Origin: JANRLT01 sp041736895 | GTDB lineage: Bacteria > Planctomycetota > Planctomycetia > Pirellulales > JALHPA01 | Length of the DNA: 20,562 bases | Direction: 5' to 3' | NCBI GenBank assembly: GCA_041736895.1 | Contig: JBGSSS010000096.1 | Coordinates: 1-20,562, forward strand | Shown here: one piece after another, positions 5,908 through 14,600 of the stretch | How the letters are laid out: each line of letters starts with the position of its first letter | How positions within the stretch are numbered: the stretch's first letter is position 1 | The notes under the pieces: generated by a model | What the model saw: the letters and a program-made list of their open reading frames with translations, nothing else | Databases searched by the model: none | What the model was told of the DNA's origin: nothing | Translations under genes and position numbers: made by a program

Positions 5908-7251
5908 ATGCAAACGACTCGATTTTCTTGGACCCGCACTCTCGCACTGCTCGCCGCCTTGGCCGTTTTGTCGGGAACCGCTGCCCGCGCTGCGAGTTCC
6001 TTGGACGAAGGCTTGGAAAAGCTCAAAGCGGGGAAATTCGAACTCGCGCTCCAGGACCTGGACGCAGCGCTGGAACTCGAACCAAAAAACGCTGCGGCGT
6101 ATCAGGCTCGCGGCAAAGCCAAAAGCAAACTCGGCGACAAGGCCGGCGCGCTGCAAGACTACGATCGGGCGATTGAGTTCGACGTGAATAACGCCGAACT
6201 GTATTCGGAACGCTGCGTGGTCAAGCTCGCGCTGAACGATCTCGATGGCGCGTTTCGCGACAGCAACGAACTCGTGCTGCGCCGGCCGGATGCGTTCCTT
6301 GGCTATGCCTGGCGCGCGAAGTGTTTGCTGCGCAAGAGCGCAAGCCACCCGAACGCCGCCGCGGCGAAAGCCTATGGCCTTGCATCGGTGCGGGACTACA
6401 ACACGGCGATTCAAATCGCCCCGAAAGTTGTGGGTTTATATATGGATCGCGGGTTCGCCAAGAGAGAAGCCGGCGAGCTGCGCAGCGCCGTGACCGACTT
6501 CGCCGAAGCGATCAAGTTGGACCCGCAGAATAAAGAGGCGTACTTGGAGCGCGGCATGTTGCAGGTGCGGTTGCAAAACGCCGCCGGCTCGCTGGCCGAC
6601 TTTGACCAAGTGTTGAAGCTCGATCCGAACAGTTCGCTCGCTTACCGGTGGCGCGGCCGGGCCAAGATGAACTGCGGCAATCATCAAGAAGCGCTCCTCG
6701 ACCTCGAACAAGCCTTGCAGTTGAACCCCAAGGATCAATGGGCGTTGTTCCTCCGCGGCGATGTCAAAGTCACGCTCGGCGATTATGTCGACGCGCTGCA
6801 AGATTACACCGATCTGCTCAAAGCCGCGCCCAACAGCAATCTGGCGTATGAAGCTCGTGCTCGGGTTCAACAACGATTGGGCAACTACCAAGCGGCGATC
6901 GAGGATTATGAAAGCGCGGCGAAGTTGGGCAGCGCCAGGTCGGGCTGTTACCTGATCTTGCTGCTGACGACGTGCTCGGAAGAAGCGGTTCGCGATCTGG
7001 CTAAGGCGCAGCAAGCCGCGGAGAAATATCTCTCGAAGGCCGCCCCCGCGGACGCGGCCCATGCCAAGGCTTGCATCCGGGCACTCGAAGGCGACTACTT
7101 CGGCGCGGTCGAACTGGCCGAGTCGGTTCTGCCCAAGGGTGGGTACACCGACGACGGCAATTTCTCGAGCGGAATCCCCGCCCGGGTGCGGATCGAAAGC
7201 TGGAAGAAAAAGAAGCTCTGGCGCTTGCCGGAACTGGCGATCAAGGCGTAA
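5908..7251 (+). CDS. Secreted tetratricopeptide-repeat protein
   Basis: This 447-aa protein has a signal peptide (TLALLAALAVLSGTAARAA after a basic start) followed by about nine tandem TPR units of roughly 34 residues, such as AYQARGKAKSKLGDKAGALQ and AYLERGMLQVRLQNAAGSLA. The last 100 residues are a degenerate helical region rich in Ala and Lys, ending in a basic patch (WKKKKLWRLPELAIKA). TPR arrays are protein-binding scaffolds; the partner is unknown. The ATG at 5908 has AGGAA seven bases upstream; the frame is open further but that part has no leader. Location is probably periplasmic. It is transcribed alone and ends at a strong terminator at 7283. Confidence 0.87.
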   Translation: MQTTRFSWTRTLALLAALAVLSGTAARAASSLDEGLEKLKAGKFELALQDLDAALELEPKNAAAYQARGKAKSKLGDKAGALQDYDRAIEFDVNNAELYSERCVVKLALNDLDGAFRDSNELVLRRPDAFLGYAWRAKCLLRKSASHPNAAAAKAYGLASVRDYNTAIQIAPKVVGLYMDRGFAKREAGELRSAVTDFAEAIKLDPQNKEAYLERGMLQVRLQNAAGSLADFDQVLKLDPNSSLAYRWRGRAKMNCGNHQEALLDLEQALQLNPKDQWALFLRGDVKVTLGDYVDALQDYTDLLKAAPNSNLAYEARARVQQRLGNYQAAIEDYESAAKLGSARSGCYLILLLTTCSEEAVRDLAKAQQAAEKYLSKAAPADAAHAKACIRALEGDYFGAVELAESVLPKGGYTDDGNFSSGIPARVRIESWKKKKLWRLPELAIKA

Positions 7252-7282
7252 GGACTACGCTTCGAGCGGCAGCGAAGCACGG

Positions 7283-7316
7283 GCGAGCCGATCGCAATGA
7301 TCGGCTCGCTTTGTTT
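7283..7316 (+). terminator. Rho-independent terminator of the TPR gene
   Basis: GCGAGCCGATC (7283-7293) and GATCGGCTCGC (7299-7309) form a perfect 11-bp stem with a 5-base loop, followed by TTTGTTT on the plus strand. It starts 32 bases past the TPR stop codon. No T-run exists on the minus-strand side. Confidence 0.88.
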
Positions 7317-7361
7317 AGTTTTCAGCCCGTCGCAAGAACTTCAACTCGCTTGGCGCCGCCC

Positions 7362-7568
7362 TCAAGACGACTTGCCGAACAACCCGCCGAGGTTCTTGGC
7401 CATGTCGCCGAGACCCGAGGCATTGCCAGCGATCAATTGATCGAGCTGGCCCGCCAACGGCGCCGGCAGTTTTTCCTTGAGGAACTTAACGACGGTCTCG
7501 ACCGCCGTCTTGGCATGCTCGGCCGAGATGCCGGTCTTTTGCGCGACTTGATTGATGAGCTCGTCCAT
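7362..7568 (-). CDS. Small helical protein, DUF2267-like
   Basis: This 68-aa soluble protein begins MDELINQVAQKTGISAEHAK and continues with an amphipathic helix (TAVETVVKFLKEKLPAPLAG) and a Gly-rich tail (GDMAKNLGGLFGKSS). The pattern resembles DUF2267- or DUF2780-type small proteins (a helix, an alternating TG-S---A motif, then FLKEKLPAP). Their role is unknown. AAGGA lies just upstream of the ATG at 7568. It shares orientation with the His-rich gene upstream, but a 71-bp palindrome between them argues against a simple operon. Confidence 0.7.
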   Translation of the reverse strand: MDELINQVAQKTGISAEHAKTAVETVVKFLKEKLPAPLAGQLDQLIAGNASGLGDMAKNLGGLFGKSS

Positions 7569-7619
7569 GGGAGTCCTTGTGATAGAAATACTCAGAGCTT
7601 ATTCCGATACGACTGCATT

Positions 7620-7690
7620 TTAGCAGCCCGACGCGTAAGCGAGGGAGTTATTTTTGTTTTCACTCCCTTGCTTACGCCGCGGGCTGCTAA
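7620..7690. repeat. Long inverted repeat with 29-bp arms
   Basis: 7620-7648 and 7662-7690 are inverted copies with three mismatches (shared blocks TTAGCAGCCCG, CGTAAGC and GGGAGT), separated by a T-rich 13-base loop. Neither end is followed by a T-tract, so it is not a standard terminator for either strand. It has the look of a dispersed REP-like element. Confidence 0.7.
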
Positions 7691-7760
7691 GGGGATGGGC
7701 TCAAAATCGAATGAGATGCTTTCGAACGATTGCCATCGTGCCCGCGAATGCCGCGGGAAG

Positions 7761-8111
7761 CTACTTCTTGACCACGACTGGCCCGTGGTCATCGCAGTGC
7801 CCGTCGTGCGGGTGATGCAGATGCCCGTTGACCAGATAATCGACGTGGTCGCCGTGCGGAACCGGTTCGTGGCCGCAGCCGGGTCCATGTTGATGCGCGG
7901 CGTCATGGCCGCCGCATTGATGGTTCGGGGTGCAAGCGGCGGGGTTCGTCGCCGTGACACCGAGCACATGCTCATCGACATGATCGCCATGCGGATGATG
8001 CAGATGCCCGTCATGCAGATAGTCCGTATGCCCCTCGTGCTCGATCGCCGTATGCCCGCAAGCCGGGCCATGCTGGTGATCGTGGTTTTGATGTTTTTGG
8101 CAGGCGTCCAT
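7761..8111 (-). CDS. Histidine-rich metal-binding protein with internal duplication
   Basis: About 27 of 116 residues are histidine. The protein consists of two related halves: HQHGPACGH...DYLHDGHLHHPH in the first and HQHGPGCGH...DYLVNGHLHHPH in the second. Each half has a CGH and an HLHHPH motif. Between them lies a cysteine-containing linker (TNPAACTPNHQCGGH). Such His/Cys/Asp clusters bind zinc, nickel or related metals, so a metal storage, buffering or delivery role is likely. There is no signal peptide or membrane segment, which suggests the cytoplasm. The ATG at 8111 has GGAG six bases upstream. No metal transporter or regulator lies beside it. Confidence 0.75.
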   Translation of the reverse strand: MDACQKHQNHDHQHGPACGHTAIEHEGHTDYLHDGHLHHPHGDHVDEHVLGVTATNPAACTPNHQCGGHDAAHQHGPGCGHEPVPHGDHVDYLVNGHLHHPHDGHCDDHGPVVVKK

Positions 8112-8192
8112 GAGTAGCTCCGAAGGAAGAAGAGATACACGGTCGATAGGATTATAGCATGTCGGAGAAGCACAACCTAATTCCGATTCGTT

Positions 8193-8214
8193 CTCAGCAA
8201 TGGCTACGAGCTAC
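8193..8214. repeat. Short direct repeat, copy 1
   Basis: CTCAGCAATGGCTACGAGCTAC at 8193-8214 is matched at 9754-9774 with one missing base and one substitution. The two copies lie on the outer sides of the block of selfish genes at 8251-9643. They may mark an old insertion or be parts of a dispersed element. Confidence 0.45.
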
Positions 8215-8250
8215 GCTAGCCGCCAACAGCTGAATCATGGAATCAGTTTG

Positions 8251-8547
8251 TCAACGCGGCTTTAATTGCTGTTCGATCCACTTGGGATCACGACGTTCAT
8301 CTAGTACGGCGATGACAGACACGACTTGATCGGTCAAGTCGTAATAAATGGCAAATGGAAAACGCTTGGCTGGCATACAATAAAAACCGTGACGCTGCGC
8401 GTGGACACCGCCGACAATTTCCAGGGCCGCCACATCGTTCAAAATCGATTCTCGAAAATACGTCCCAACTTCCAGGCCATGCTGGTTGTAGAAAGCGATG
8501 CCCGCGACGAGGTCGCATTCCGCGTCATCCGAGAGCTGAACGATCAT
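8251..8547 (-). CDS. RelE/ParE-family toxin
   Basis: This 98-aa protein fits the RelE/ParE superfamily, small toxins that cleave ribosome-bound mRNA or poison gyrase. It begins IVQLSDDAECDLVAGIAFYN, the usual helical hairpin, and ends with the beta strands RFPFAIYYDLTDQVVSVIAV then LDERRDPKWIEQQ. The conserved basic residues (R--PF-IYY, --RRDP--W) match the ParE-like subgroup common beside TIGR02574 antitoxins. It overlaps the antitoxin stop by four bases, giving coupled translation. The reading frame is intact. Which of the two biochemical activities it has cannot be told from sequence. Confidence 0.87.
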   Translation of the reverse strand: MIVQLSDDAECDLVAGIAFYNQHGLEVGTYFRESILNDVAALEIVGGVHAQRHGFYCMPAKRFPFAIYYDLTDQVVSVIAVLDERRDPKWIEQQLKPR

Positions 8548-8756
8548 GAGCCTTGTTCGCGAAGCCGATTCCGGACTTCCTCCAAGGACGAAAACACCGT
8601 CTCGCCGCGTTCCAATCGTTCGCGGCGTTCCTTTAGAACTTGCTCATGCCAGTTCGGTAGCTGCTCGATGCCAGGGTCGGCTTGGAGCGAAGTCCAAAGC
8701 TGCTCCATGGCATCTAGCTTTTCCGCTGTCGTCATGCTCGATAGTGGCAGTTGCAC
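8544..8756 (-). CDS. Addiction-module antitoxin (TIGR02574-like)
   Basis: This acidic 70-aa helical protein contains TTAEKLDAMEQLWTSLQADP and WHEQVLKERRERLERGETVF. Both are typical of the short addiction-module antitoxins paired with RelE/ParE toxins. The start is taken as GTG at 8756, with AGGAG eight bases upstream; the upstream ATG at 8795 has no ribosome-binding site. The stop overlaps the toxin ATG. It is expected to neutralise the toxin through its C-terminal half. Confidence 0.82.
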   Translation of the reverse strand: MQLPLSSMTTAEKLDAMEQLWTSLQADPGIEQLPNWHEQVLKERRERLERGETVFSSLEEVRNRLREQGS

Positions 8757-8869
8757 AGCGATTTCTCCTGAAATGAACGAAGCAGATTCAACCACTATTC
8801 TATCATTGACGCTTTTTAGAGTGAATCGAAATCACTTTGACAGCCAGTATTTACTTCGACCGCCCGCAT

Positions 8870-8956
8870 TTATCGCGGCTGCGCCGTAATCGTCCCCACC
8901 TCGGGACTGCTCGCCGTCGCATAGAGCTTCTTCGGAATCCGCCTGCTGAGGTACGC
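8870..8956 (-). pseudogene. Truncated duplicate of the thiG 3' end
   Basis: Positions 8876-8956 match 9785-9865 (the 3' end of the intact thiG gene) with about five differences in 81 bases. In frame it encodes YLSRRIPKKLYATASSPEVG and TITAQPR, then TAA, the same C-terminus as ThiG. No start and no upstream part of thiG are present. It abuts the stop codon of the nucleotidyltransferase-fold gene at 8956, so the duplication breakpoint lies exactly at that gene boundary. Confidence 0.88.
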
Positions 8957-9420
8957 TAGCTACCCTGAGTTTTCAGATATTCACGGAAGCTAATCAGGCG
9001 CGACAAAGATTCTCGGTCTTTGGTGCGATTGGCAGCAGCTTTGCTCGCGATGATATCGTCAATCGCACAGACCATGAATCCTTGTACTTCGACACGTCTC
9101 GCCCAGGCATCTTCAAATCGCTCGATGCCATCGGGGGCGAAGATCAGATCGAGATCAAATGGACCATTTTTCAATTGGACAAAATCTTTGCCTGCTACGA
9201 TTTCGGCCTGCTGCTGAGTGTTCAGCTCAAAACCCAGTTCAACCAATGCCGCTACCAGTGCCTCGCCGTTCTGCCGCGATTTCTCCACATAGACATCGGC
9301 ATCCTGCGTTGTATCTGGGAAACCTAACAAGATCGCGCCGCTTTTGCCGAGGAAGAGATATCGAACGCTGTGACGGGCAAAGGCATCGCGCACTTCTTCG
9401 GCCTGACGGTATTCAAACAT
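8956..9420 (-). CDS. Nucleotidyltransferase-fold protein (MNT/AbiEii-like)
   Basis: This 154-aa protein has features of the small nucleotidyltransferase-fold proteins of toxin-antitoxin and phage-defence modules. It contains YLFLGKSGAILLGFPDTTQDADVYV, in which GKSGAILLG replaces the usual GG-A---HG and D-D gives the metal-binding acids. It also has FDLDLIFAPDG, supplying the third acid, and a C-terminal helical part (AIDDIIASKAAANRTKDRES). The start at 9420 has GGAGG upstream; the frame is open to 9501 but that part overlaps the neighbour. The upstream gene stops one base before this start, so the two form an operon. Likely one half of a two-gene addiction or defence module. Confidence 0.72.
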   Translation of the reverse strand: MFEYRQAEEVRDAFARHSVRYLFLGKSGAILLGFPDTTQDADVYVEKSRQNGEALVAALVELGFELNTQQQAEIVAGKDFVQLKNGPFDLDLIFAPDGIERFEDAWARRVEVQGFMVCAIDDIIASKAAANRTKDRESLSRLISFREYLKTQGS

Positions 9421-9421
9421 G

Positions 9422-9643
9422 CTACTCCTCCGAGCGATGATAGCCAAGAAACCGCGGCAGGTTCTCTTCGCACCAGCGACGATAATCGGCCATGCTGTCA
9501 AAAGCCCGGAACTTCTCGTCGTCCATCACCGGTTTATATGTCTTGATAAAGGCATACTTCCACCGTTGCGCAAGTGGTCGTTTTGCAGCGGCTTCAAACT
9601 CGGCCAGAAGATCGGCAGGTATGGTTGCAGTCTTGGAAGACAT
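9422..9643 (-). CDS. Small partner of the nucleotidyltransferase-fold gene
   Basis: This 73-aa protein begins SSKTATIPADLLAEFEAAAK and continues with aromatic and charged helices (WKYAFIKTYKPVMDDEKFRA, DYRRWCEENLPRFLGYHR). It is not a recognised family. Its size, order and near-overlap (stop at 9422, next start at 9420) suggest it is the other half of a toxin-antitoxin-like pair. The ribosome-binding site is weak. The 135 bases upstream contain no other gene. Confidence 0.6.
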   Translation of the reverse strand: MSSKTATIPADLLAEFEAAAKRPLAQRWKYAFIKTYKPVMDDEKFRAFDSMADYRRWCEENLPRFLGYHRSEE

Positions 9644-9753
9644 CGATTGTCCAACTTCACAAAGTTAACTGCCCACTCTGTAAAAAAGAAGCGTTGTTCA
9701 AACAGTATTATATCATTCCGAATAGACCGATGGTTTTCGTGATGCTTGTCGCT

Positions 9754-9774
9754 CTCAGCATGGCTACGAACTAC
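9754..9774. repeat. Short direct repeat, copy 2
   Basis: CTCAGCATGGCTACGAACTAC is the counterpart of 8193-8214. It lies between the intact thiG stop codon and the two-gene module. Confidence 0.45.
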
Positions 9775-9778
9775 AGCG

Positions 9779-10633
9779 TTACCCCGGCTGCGCCGTAATC
9801 GTCCCCACCTCGGGACTGCTCGCCGTCGCGTACAGCTTCTTCGGAATTCGCCCGCTCAGGTACGCCAGCCGCCCCGCGGCGAGCGCGTGCTTCATCGCCA
9901 CCGCCATGCCGAGCGGGTCGCGCGCGTGGGCGATGCCCGTGTTCAATAGCACGCCGTCGACGCCGAGTTCCATCGCCACGGTCACATCGCTCGCCGTGCC
10001 GACGCCGGCGTCGATGATCACTGGATAGTCGGGATCGTTTTCTTTAAGGTACTCCAAACAGATCCGGATGTTGTTCGGATTGAGGACGCCTTGGCCGCTG
10101 CCGATGGGGCTGCCGGCGGGCATGACGCTCGTCGCGCCGGCGTTCTTCAAACGCCGCGCGATGATCGGGTCGTCGCTCGAATAGACCAGCACCTGAAACC
10201 CGTCGGCGACAAGTTTCTCGGTGGCTTCGATCGTTGCGACCGGATCGGGGAGGAGGGTTTTCTTGTCGGCCAGGACTTCGAGCTTGACCCAATCCGCGCC
10301 GGGGTTTTCGAGGTTCTTCAGAATCTCGCGTCCAAGCCGCGCGACACGCACCGCGTCCTCGGCGTTGAAACAGCCGGCGGTGTTCGGCAGGATCGTGTAG
10401 CGCTTCGTGTCGATAAAATCGAGCAGGTTGTTCCCCGCCGCGTCGATCAACCGCTCGCGCCGCACCGCGACGGTGATGCAATCCGTGCCGGAGAGTTCCA
10501 ACGAGCGCGCCATTTGCGCATAGTCGGCGTACTTGCCCGTGCCGACGATGAGGCGGCTCTTGAGTGTGTGCGTGCCGACGCGGAGGGATTCGGAGGACGA
10601 GAGAGCAGGGGAGTCGAGCAAGTCAGCGGGCAT
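9779..10633 (-). CDS. thiG: Thiazole synthase ThiG
   Basis: ThiG makes the thiazole phosphate half of thiamine from deoxyxylulose phosphate, dehydroglycine and the ThiS thiocarboxylate, in the cytoplasm. This 284-aa protein is a complete family member. It carries SRLIVGTGKY near the N-terminus, WVKLEVLAD with the Schiff-base lysine at about residue 117, and the phosphate-binding loops MPAGSPIGSGQG and DAGVGTASD. It ends NTGIAHARDPLGMA...PEVGTITAQPG. The N-terminal 15 residues and the C-terminal tail are longer than in Bacillus. No Shine-Dalgarno is seen before the ATG at 10633. No other thi gene and no recognisable TPP riboswitch lie upstream. The 3' end is duplicated at 8870-8956. Confidence 0.96.
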   Translation of the reverse strand: MPADLLDSPALSSSESLRVGTHTLKSRLIVGTGKYADYAQMARSLELSGTDCITVAVRRERLIDAAGNNLLDFIDTKRYTILPNTAGCFNAEDAVRVARLGREILKNLENPGADWVKLEVLADKKTLLPDPVATIEATEKLVADGFQVLVYSSDDPIIARRLKNAGATSVMPAGSPIGSGQGVLNPNNIRICLEYLKENDPDYPVIIDAGVGTASDVTVAMELGVDGVLLNTGIAHARDPLGMAVAMKHALAAGRLAYLSGRIPKKLYATASSPEVGTITAQPG

Positions 10634-11206
10634 GCGATCACAGGAGCAAAATGCAGCAAAGGGAAGGAGTGTGCATTTTATCGTGGATATCGCTCCTAGC
10701 CCAGCGGCTCAGATTATGGAAGAGATCGATTCCCACGAAAGGAATTGATCTAAGGGGATCACTCGGAACGGCAGAAAAACTGTGAATTTTTTGCAACTTC
10801 GGATATTCGGCCCCCTGCTGGGTTGCTGTAAGTGCTTGAGATTTCCGAGTCTAGGGAGACCAAACTATCGCTAAGTTTTTCCCGAAAAGGGGGTTGATTT
10901 TGTGCCACGGGGTATGGTGTATTGGTGTTCAGTGAATGCGATGATGCGCCCAGTGGTTTCGAGTCGAGATGCGACATTCCTCGACTGGCCGCTTGGGGCC
11001 GAGTTGGCGAACTGTGTTCACTGAACCGTGATCCGTGAGCGTTGCGTGATAGAAGCATTGGGCTTGGTCACGTTCAATATGGCCGGATTGAAGGAAGCCA
11101 AATGACTCGGCAGCTCGTGGAATTCGTGCGGGTGTTTGCTCACTAGCCGAGTCGCGAGTCATCGATCCCCGACATGTTCCCCTGTTCGCTTGCGCTGTGC
11201 CCTGAT

Positions 11207-11238
11207 TCGTACTTCAGGCATTCTTGCCTGACGTACGA
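11207..11238. repeat. Hairpin in the thiG upstream gap
   Basis: TCGTACTTCAGGCA and TGCCTGACGTACGA pair over 13 positions with one bulged T and a TTCT loop. No T-tract follows on either strand. Confidence 0.55.
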
Positions 11239-11405
11239 GTGAGGATCGGCGCTGCAGTGTTGACCGCTAGCCACAGGGGCAGTGCATGTCGGTGAGGTTG
11301 CGCCCGTCGCTGGCGACTTGGAGCGCATATCCAGGTCCCTGGCCTACGGTCCGGGGTGATGGTCGATCTTTGACAATTTGGTGTTTGAAAAGCGCGCGAA
11401 TTGAA

Positions 11406-11460
11406 GAGTTTTCGAGTGGAATCCACTCGGAAAGACTCTGAAGACTGCTTCGCGGTCTTC
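11406..11460. repeat. Two adjacent hairpins in the thiG upstream gap
   Basis: GAGTTTTCGAGTGG pairs with CCACTCGGAAAGACTC (11406-11438) with two single-base bulges. One base later GAAGACTGC pairs with GCGGTCTTC (11440-11460) across a small loop. Two strong stems back to back suggest a structured RNA or palindromic element, not a single terminator. Confidence 0.5.
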
Positions 11461-11663
11461 ACGCCTTCGCGCGAGAACAAAGAACCTGCGCGCTGAAAAT
11501 GCGCGGGGAATTTGAAGGAAAACCTGCCAATTTTCGACGTGGCAATGCCTTGTAAAGGATGTAGGAATTGGGAGGAATGGCATGGAACACACCGCAACAA
11601 ACCTACAGAAACTACGGGCTTATACGTCAATTGCATTATAAGTGTGTGCCGATTGAAAACGAC

Positions 11664-14600
11664 TCAGAACCGCCAGAATTCTTTGACCCGTTCCATCGCA
11701 CCCGGCTTCGTCGCTTGCTTTTCCGGCGGGCGCGGGGCGGGCGTTTCGTTGGGGAGCGGGGCGGCGGGGGCTTCTTGTTTGACGGTGGCTTGCGCGGGGG
11801 CGGACGCGGACGGAACCAATTCCAACAAGTACCGCGGCCAATAACCGTGCAGGTCTTGATAACACAGCCCCAGCATTCCTTGCTGCAATTGGAAATCGGC
11901 GAGCGCCAGTTGCTTGTCGAATTGCCGCCGTTCTTGTTCGGTGAAGTTCAGGTCAAAGAGCTGCACGTCGTCGAGCAGCACCTCGCCCGCGCCGAGCAGA
12001 TCGATTCGCACGCCGAGGTTGCTCAAGCCATCGAGCGGCAAGTCATCGACCTGCAAGATGTATTGGGCCCAGGTGTTCTTGAGCGGCGCGCCGCTCCCCG
12101 CGCCGATCTCGGCGAAGCGCAGATACTCGCGCTCGCGCCAGGTTCCCTCAAGCGCGACGCGCACGCCCGGCGCATTGGCCGCCATGTCGCTTCGGACCCA
12201 CAACGACAACGCCAAGCGTCCGCTTTGCGGCGGGTCGAAGCGTTCGCTGCGCAGCGTGATGCCGGCATTGGTCGCCGCGCGGAGCTTTGCGGCGTACTTG
12301 CCGCCGTGCGCTTGTTGGTCGTTGCTGGTCAAGGAGCCTTGGTCCGGCGTCGTGTTATTGATCTGCCAACCGAGCGGCTGCGTGTTGCCGGCGACTTGCT
12401 CGAAATCGGCATTCGCCAGACGATTCAGCGGGGGCGGATTTTCCAGCCGCAAGCGGCGCTCGCGCAACTGCGCCAAACGCTGTTCCAATTCCGGCCGTAG
12501 CTCCGGCGGAAAAACCACGCGCTGGTTGCGGAACGCGACTTCGCCCGGCATCCGAAACGCCAGCAAATCGTACGGCTGCAAATCGAACTTCCAATTTGAA
12601 CCCACGGGAGCTGGCACGATGCGCAGCCCGCTGAGTTCCGACGGCCGCACGCCCGCTTGTTGCAAATCGAGTTCCAGTTTCACCGCCCAGGGCGAAGCAT
12701 TCACCGCGTAGAACCAAGTTTGCCCATCGCGCACCAAGCGGCGCAGCGTGACCGGTTCGGTGTCGCTCGGCAGCGTCTCGAAACGCGCGGCCGGCAACCG
12801 GCGAAACGTGATCATCCAATCGTTGAGCGCTTCCTCTTGCCCCATCAATGGCATCACGCCGCCATCGACAAGCATTGTCTGATCAGCCCGCGCGAGGGCC
12901 CGCGCGAAGCGTGCCCGATTCGACAAACCCGAGGGCGTGATCTGCGCCACTTGCCAGGTAAACGTCTTGTCCTTGCCAAACGGACTCTTGGCATCGAACG
13001 AAGGCAAACGCAAGCGTTGCGGCTCGTGATAAAAGAGACTGCCCGGCAGCGAGCTCCCCTTGGCCCAGCGATCCCAATCGGGATCGAGCGCGAGCCCGAG
13101 GATCGCCGACTGGCTCGACCATTGCTCGTTGGCCGACTGCGGCCAGGGGCGGAGCCAATCGAGCTGCGCGTTGGGTTGTTCGCTTGTCCCTTCGAGGCCA
13201 AGCAACGTGCGGGCTGAGACACGATTCCCCGCCGCGATCCGCGGTTGCGCCGCGTCGAGCATGTCGGCCGAATCGAGCGGCTGTGTCGGCGTAAGGACGA
13301 GCCGCGCGTCGGCTCGTACGGCGCGGACCGTTTGCAGTAGTTTCTCGTGAAAGCGGCGCAGCTCGGCCGCGCGCCAATCGAGCCATTGCTGGCGGACGGT
13401 CGCATTTTCTTGCAGGTACCTGGCCCGCTGCCAATGCCGCTCCGGGCCGGCGAATTGTTGCTGGCTGCGGCGCGAGGCTAAAAACCGGGCAAAGGTTCGG
13501 TCGTCGAGGCCCCAAAATTCGCCCGGCAGCGCCAAGTACGTCTCGCCGCTCAATTCCAGTGAGATCCCACCAAAGGACGGATGCTTGCCATAACGCGCGG
13601 CGACTTCGCCGACAACGTCGAGCATTGCCCGCTGCACGCGCTCGTCGAGCGGATTGTATTGCGGAGCCAAGCCGCGGCGCGTCGGGTAGATGGCCGTGTA
13701 CGGTTTTCCTTCGGTGCCAACGAGCGCAATGCCCACCGCGTCTTCGCCGTTGTTGCGGAGTTGCTCCTCGAGCGCCGGCAAAGGCGATGCGAATTGCAGT
13801 TGCAGCATCAGCCGCAGCCCCTCGCGATCGCACAGCCGCGACAGCACTTCGACGACATCCTTACGCCGCGGATCGTGGCCCGCGTCAAAAAACATCCCCG
13901 TGTCGTAGCGCGGCGTCGGCTGGAGCAGGTTGCTCGGGTAAAGGCTGCTGCCGTCGGACCAGATGCTGACCGTGGCGCTGTTGTGGCCTATGTGCCGCAG
14001 ATACTCGACCAGCCGCGAACTCCCATCGTACATGGTATGCCAATCGTCGAGCGGCCGGCCGCTCCAGGTATCGATCGCTTCGGCCGCGCCGAATTGTTCC
14101 GGGAACAGCGGGCGATTCCAGAGCGCCGACGTGGTTCGTTCGTTGGGCATTCGGTTCGCGCCTTCGAGCGGCGGAAGCTGCGCCGGACCGCTGAAGACGC
14201 GGATCTTGCCATAGAACGCTGGCTGATTCGCCGAACGATTCGTGAGCAGCACCAGCGGCATTTTCGTGCGCGGCCAGAAGTAGAGCTTGTGCTTGACCCA
14301 GCCAGTGCTTGCGAGCGAGCCTTCGTTGACCACCGCGACACCCGAGTCGAGGCCGATCGGCTGGACCTGACCCGCGGCATTCGGCTCGATCAAGCTGATG
14401 CCCAGTTGCTGCGGTAGGTTGCCGGGGTATTCGACTTCGAGGAGATGCGGCTGGCCCAGTTTGCCGACGGCGAGCGGAAAGGCCTGCCACGCGGGATCGT
14501 TGCCAGCCGTGGGCGCGGCGAGTTTCATCGCATTGCCCAAGCTACCGCCGAGCGGATGGACCGCGGCTTGGCCGTTGTCGAGCGGCGCGGGCCGCGCGCC

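Larger units (their letters stand above)
10634..11663. other. About 1 kb without a supported gene
   Basis: This stretch separates the start of thiG from the end of the large exported-protein gene, both on the minus strand. Short open frames exist, but none has a credible start signal, domain or composition. The region contains several stable hairpins (listed separately) and a weaker stem pairing 11104-11111 with 11146-11153. No thiamine riboswitch motif was found near thiG. It may hold an RNA gene or dispersed repeats. Confidence 0.5.

Noticed and set aside
7620..7690. Bidirectional terminator
   Set aside because: Neither arm is followed by a T-tract on the strand being transcribed.
7071..8117. 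348-aa plus-strand frame across the TPR terminator and the His-rich gene
   Set aside because: It reads antisense through two genes and through a terminator and a palindrome. The minus-strand His-rich product has a ribosome-binding site and repeat logic.
10634..10760. TPP riboswitch upstream of thiG
   Set aside because: The conserved THI-box segments (CTGAGA and the ACCTGAT region) were not found on the minus strand here.
10929..11162. 77-aa minus-strand frame in the thiG upstream gap
   Set aside because: No ribosome-binding site or domain, and it runs across hairpin-forming DNA. Not enough to call a gene.
13581..14417. Long plus-strand open frames opposite the giant gene (also 11568-12500 and 14727-15422)
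   Set aside because: They have Arg/Ala-rich low-complexity composition and no domain, and they mirror a well-supported minus-strand protein. They are shadows of GC-rich coding DNA.
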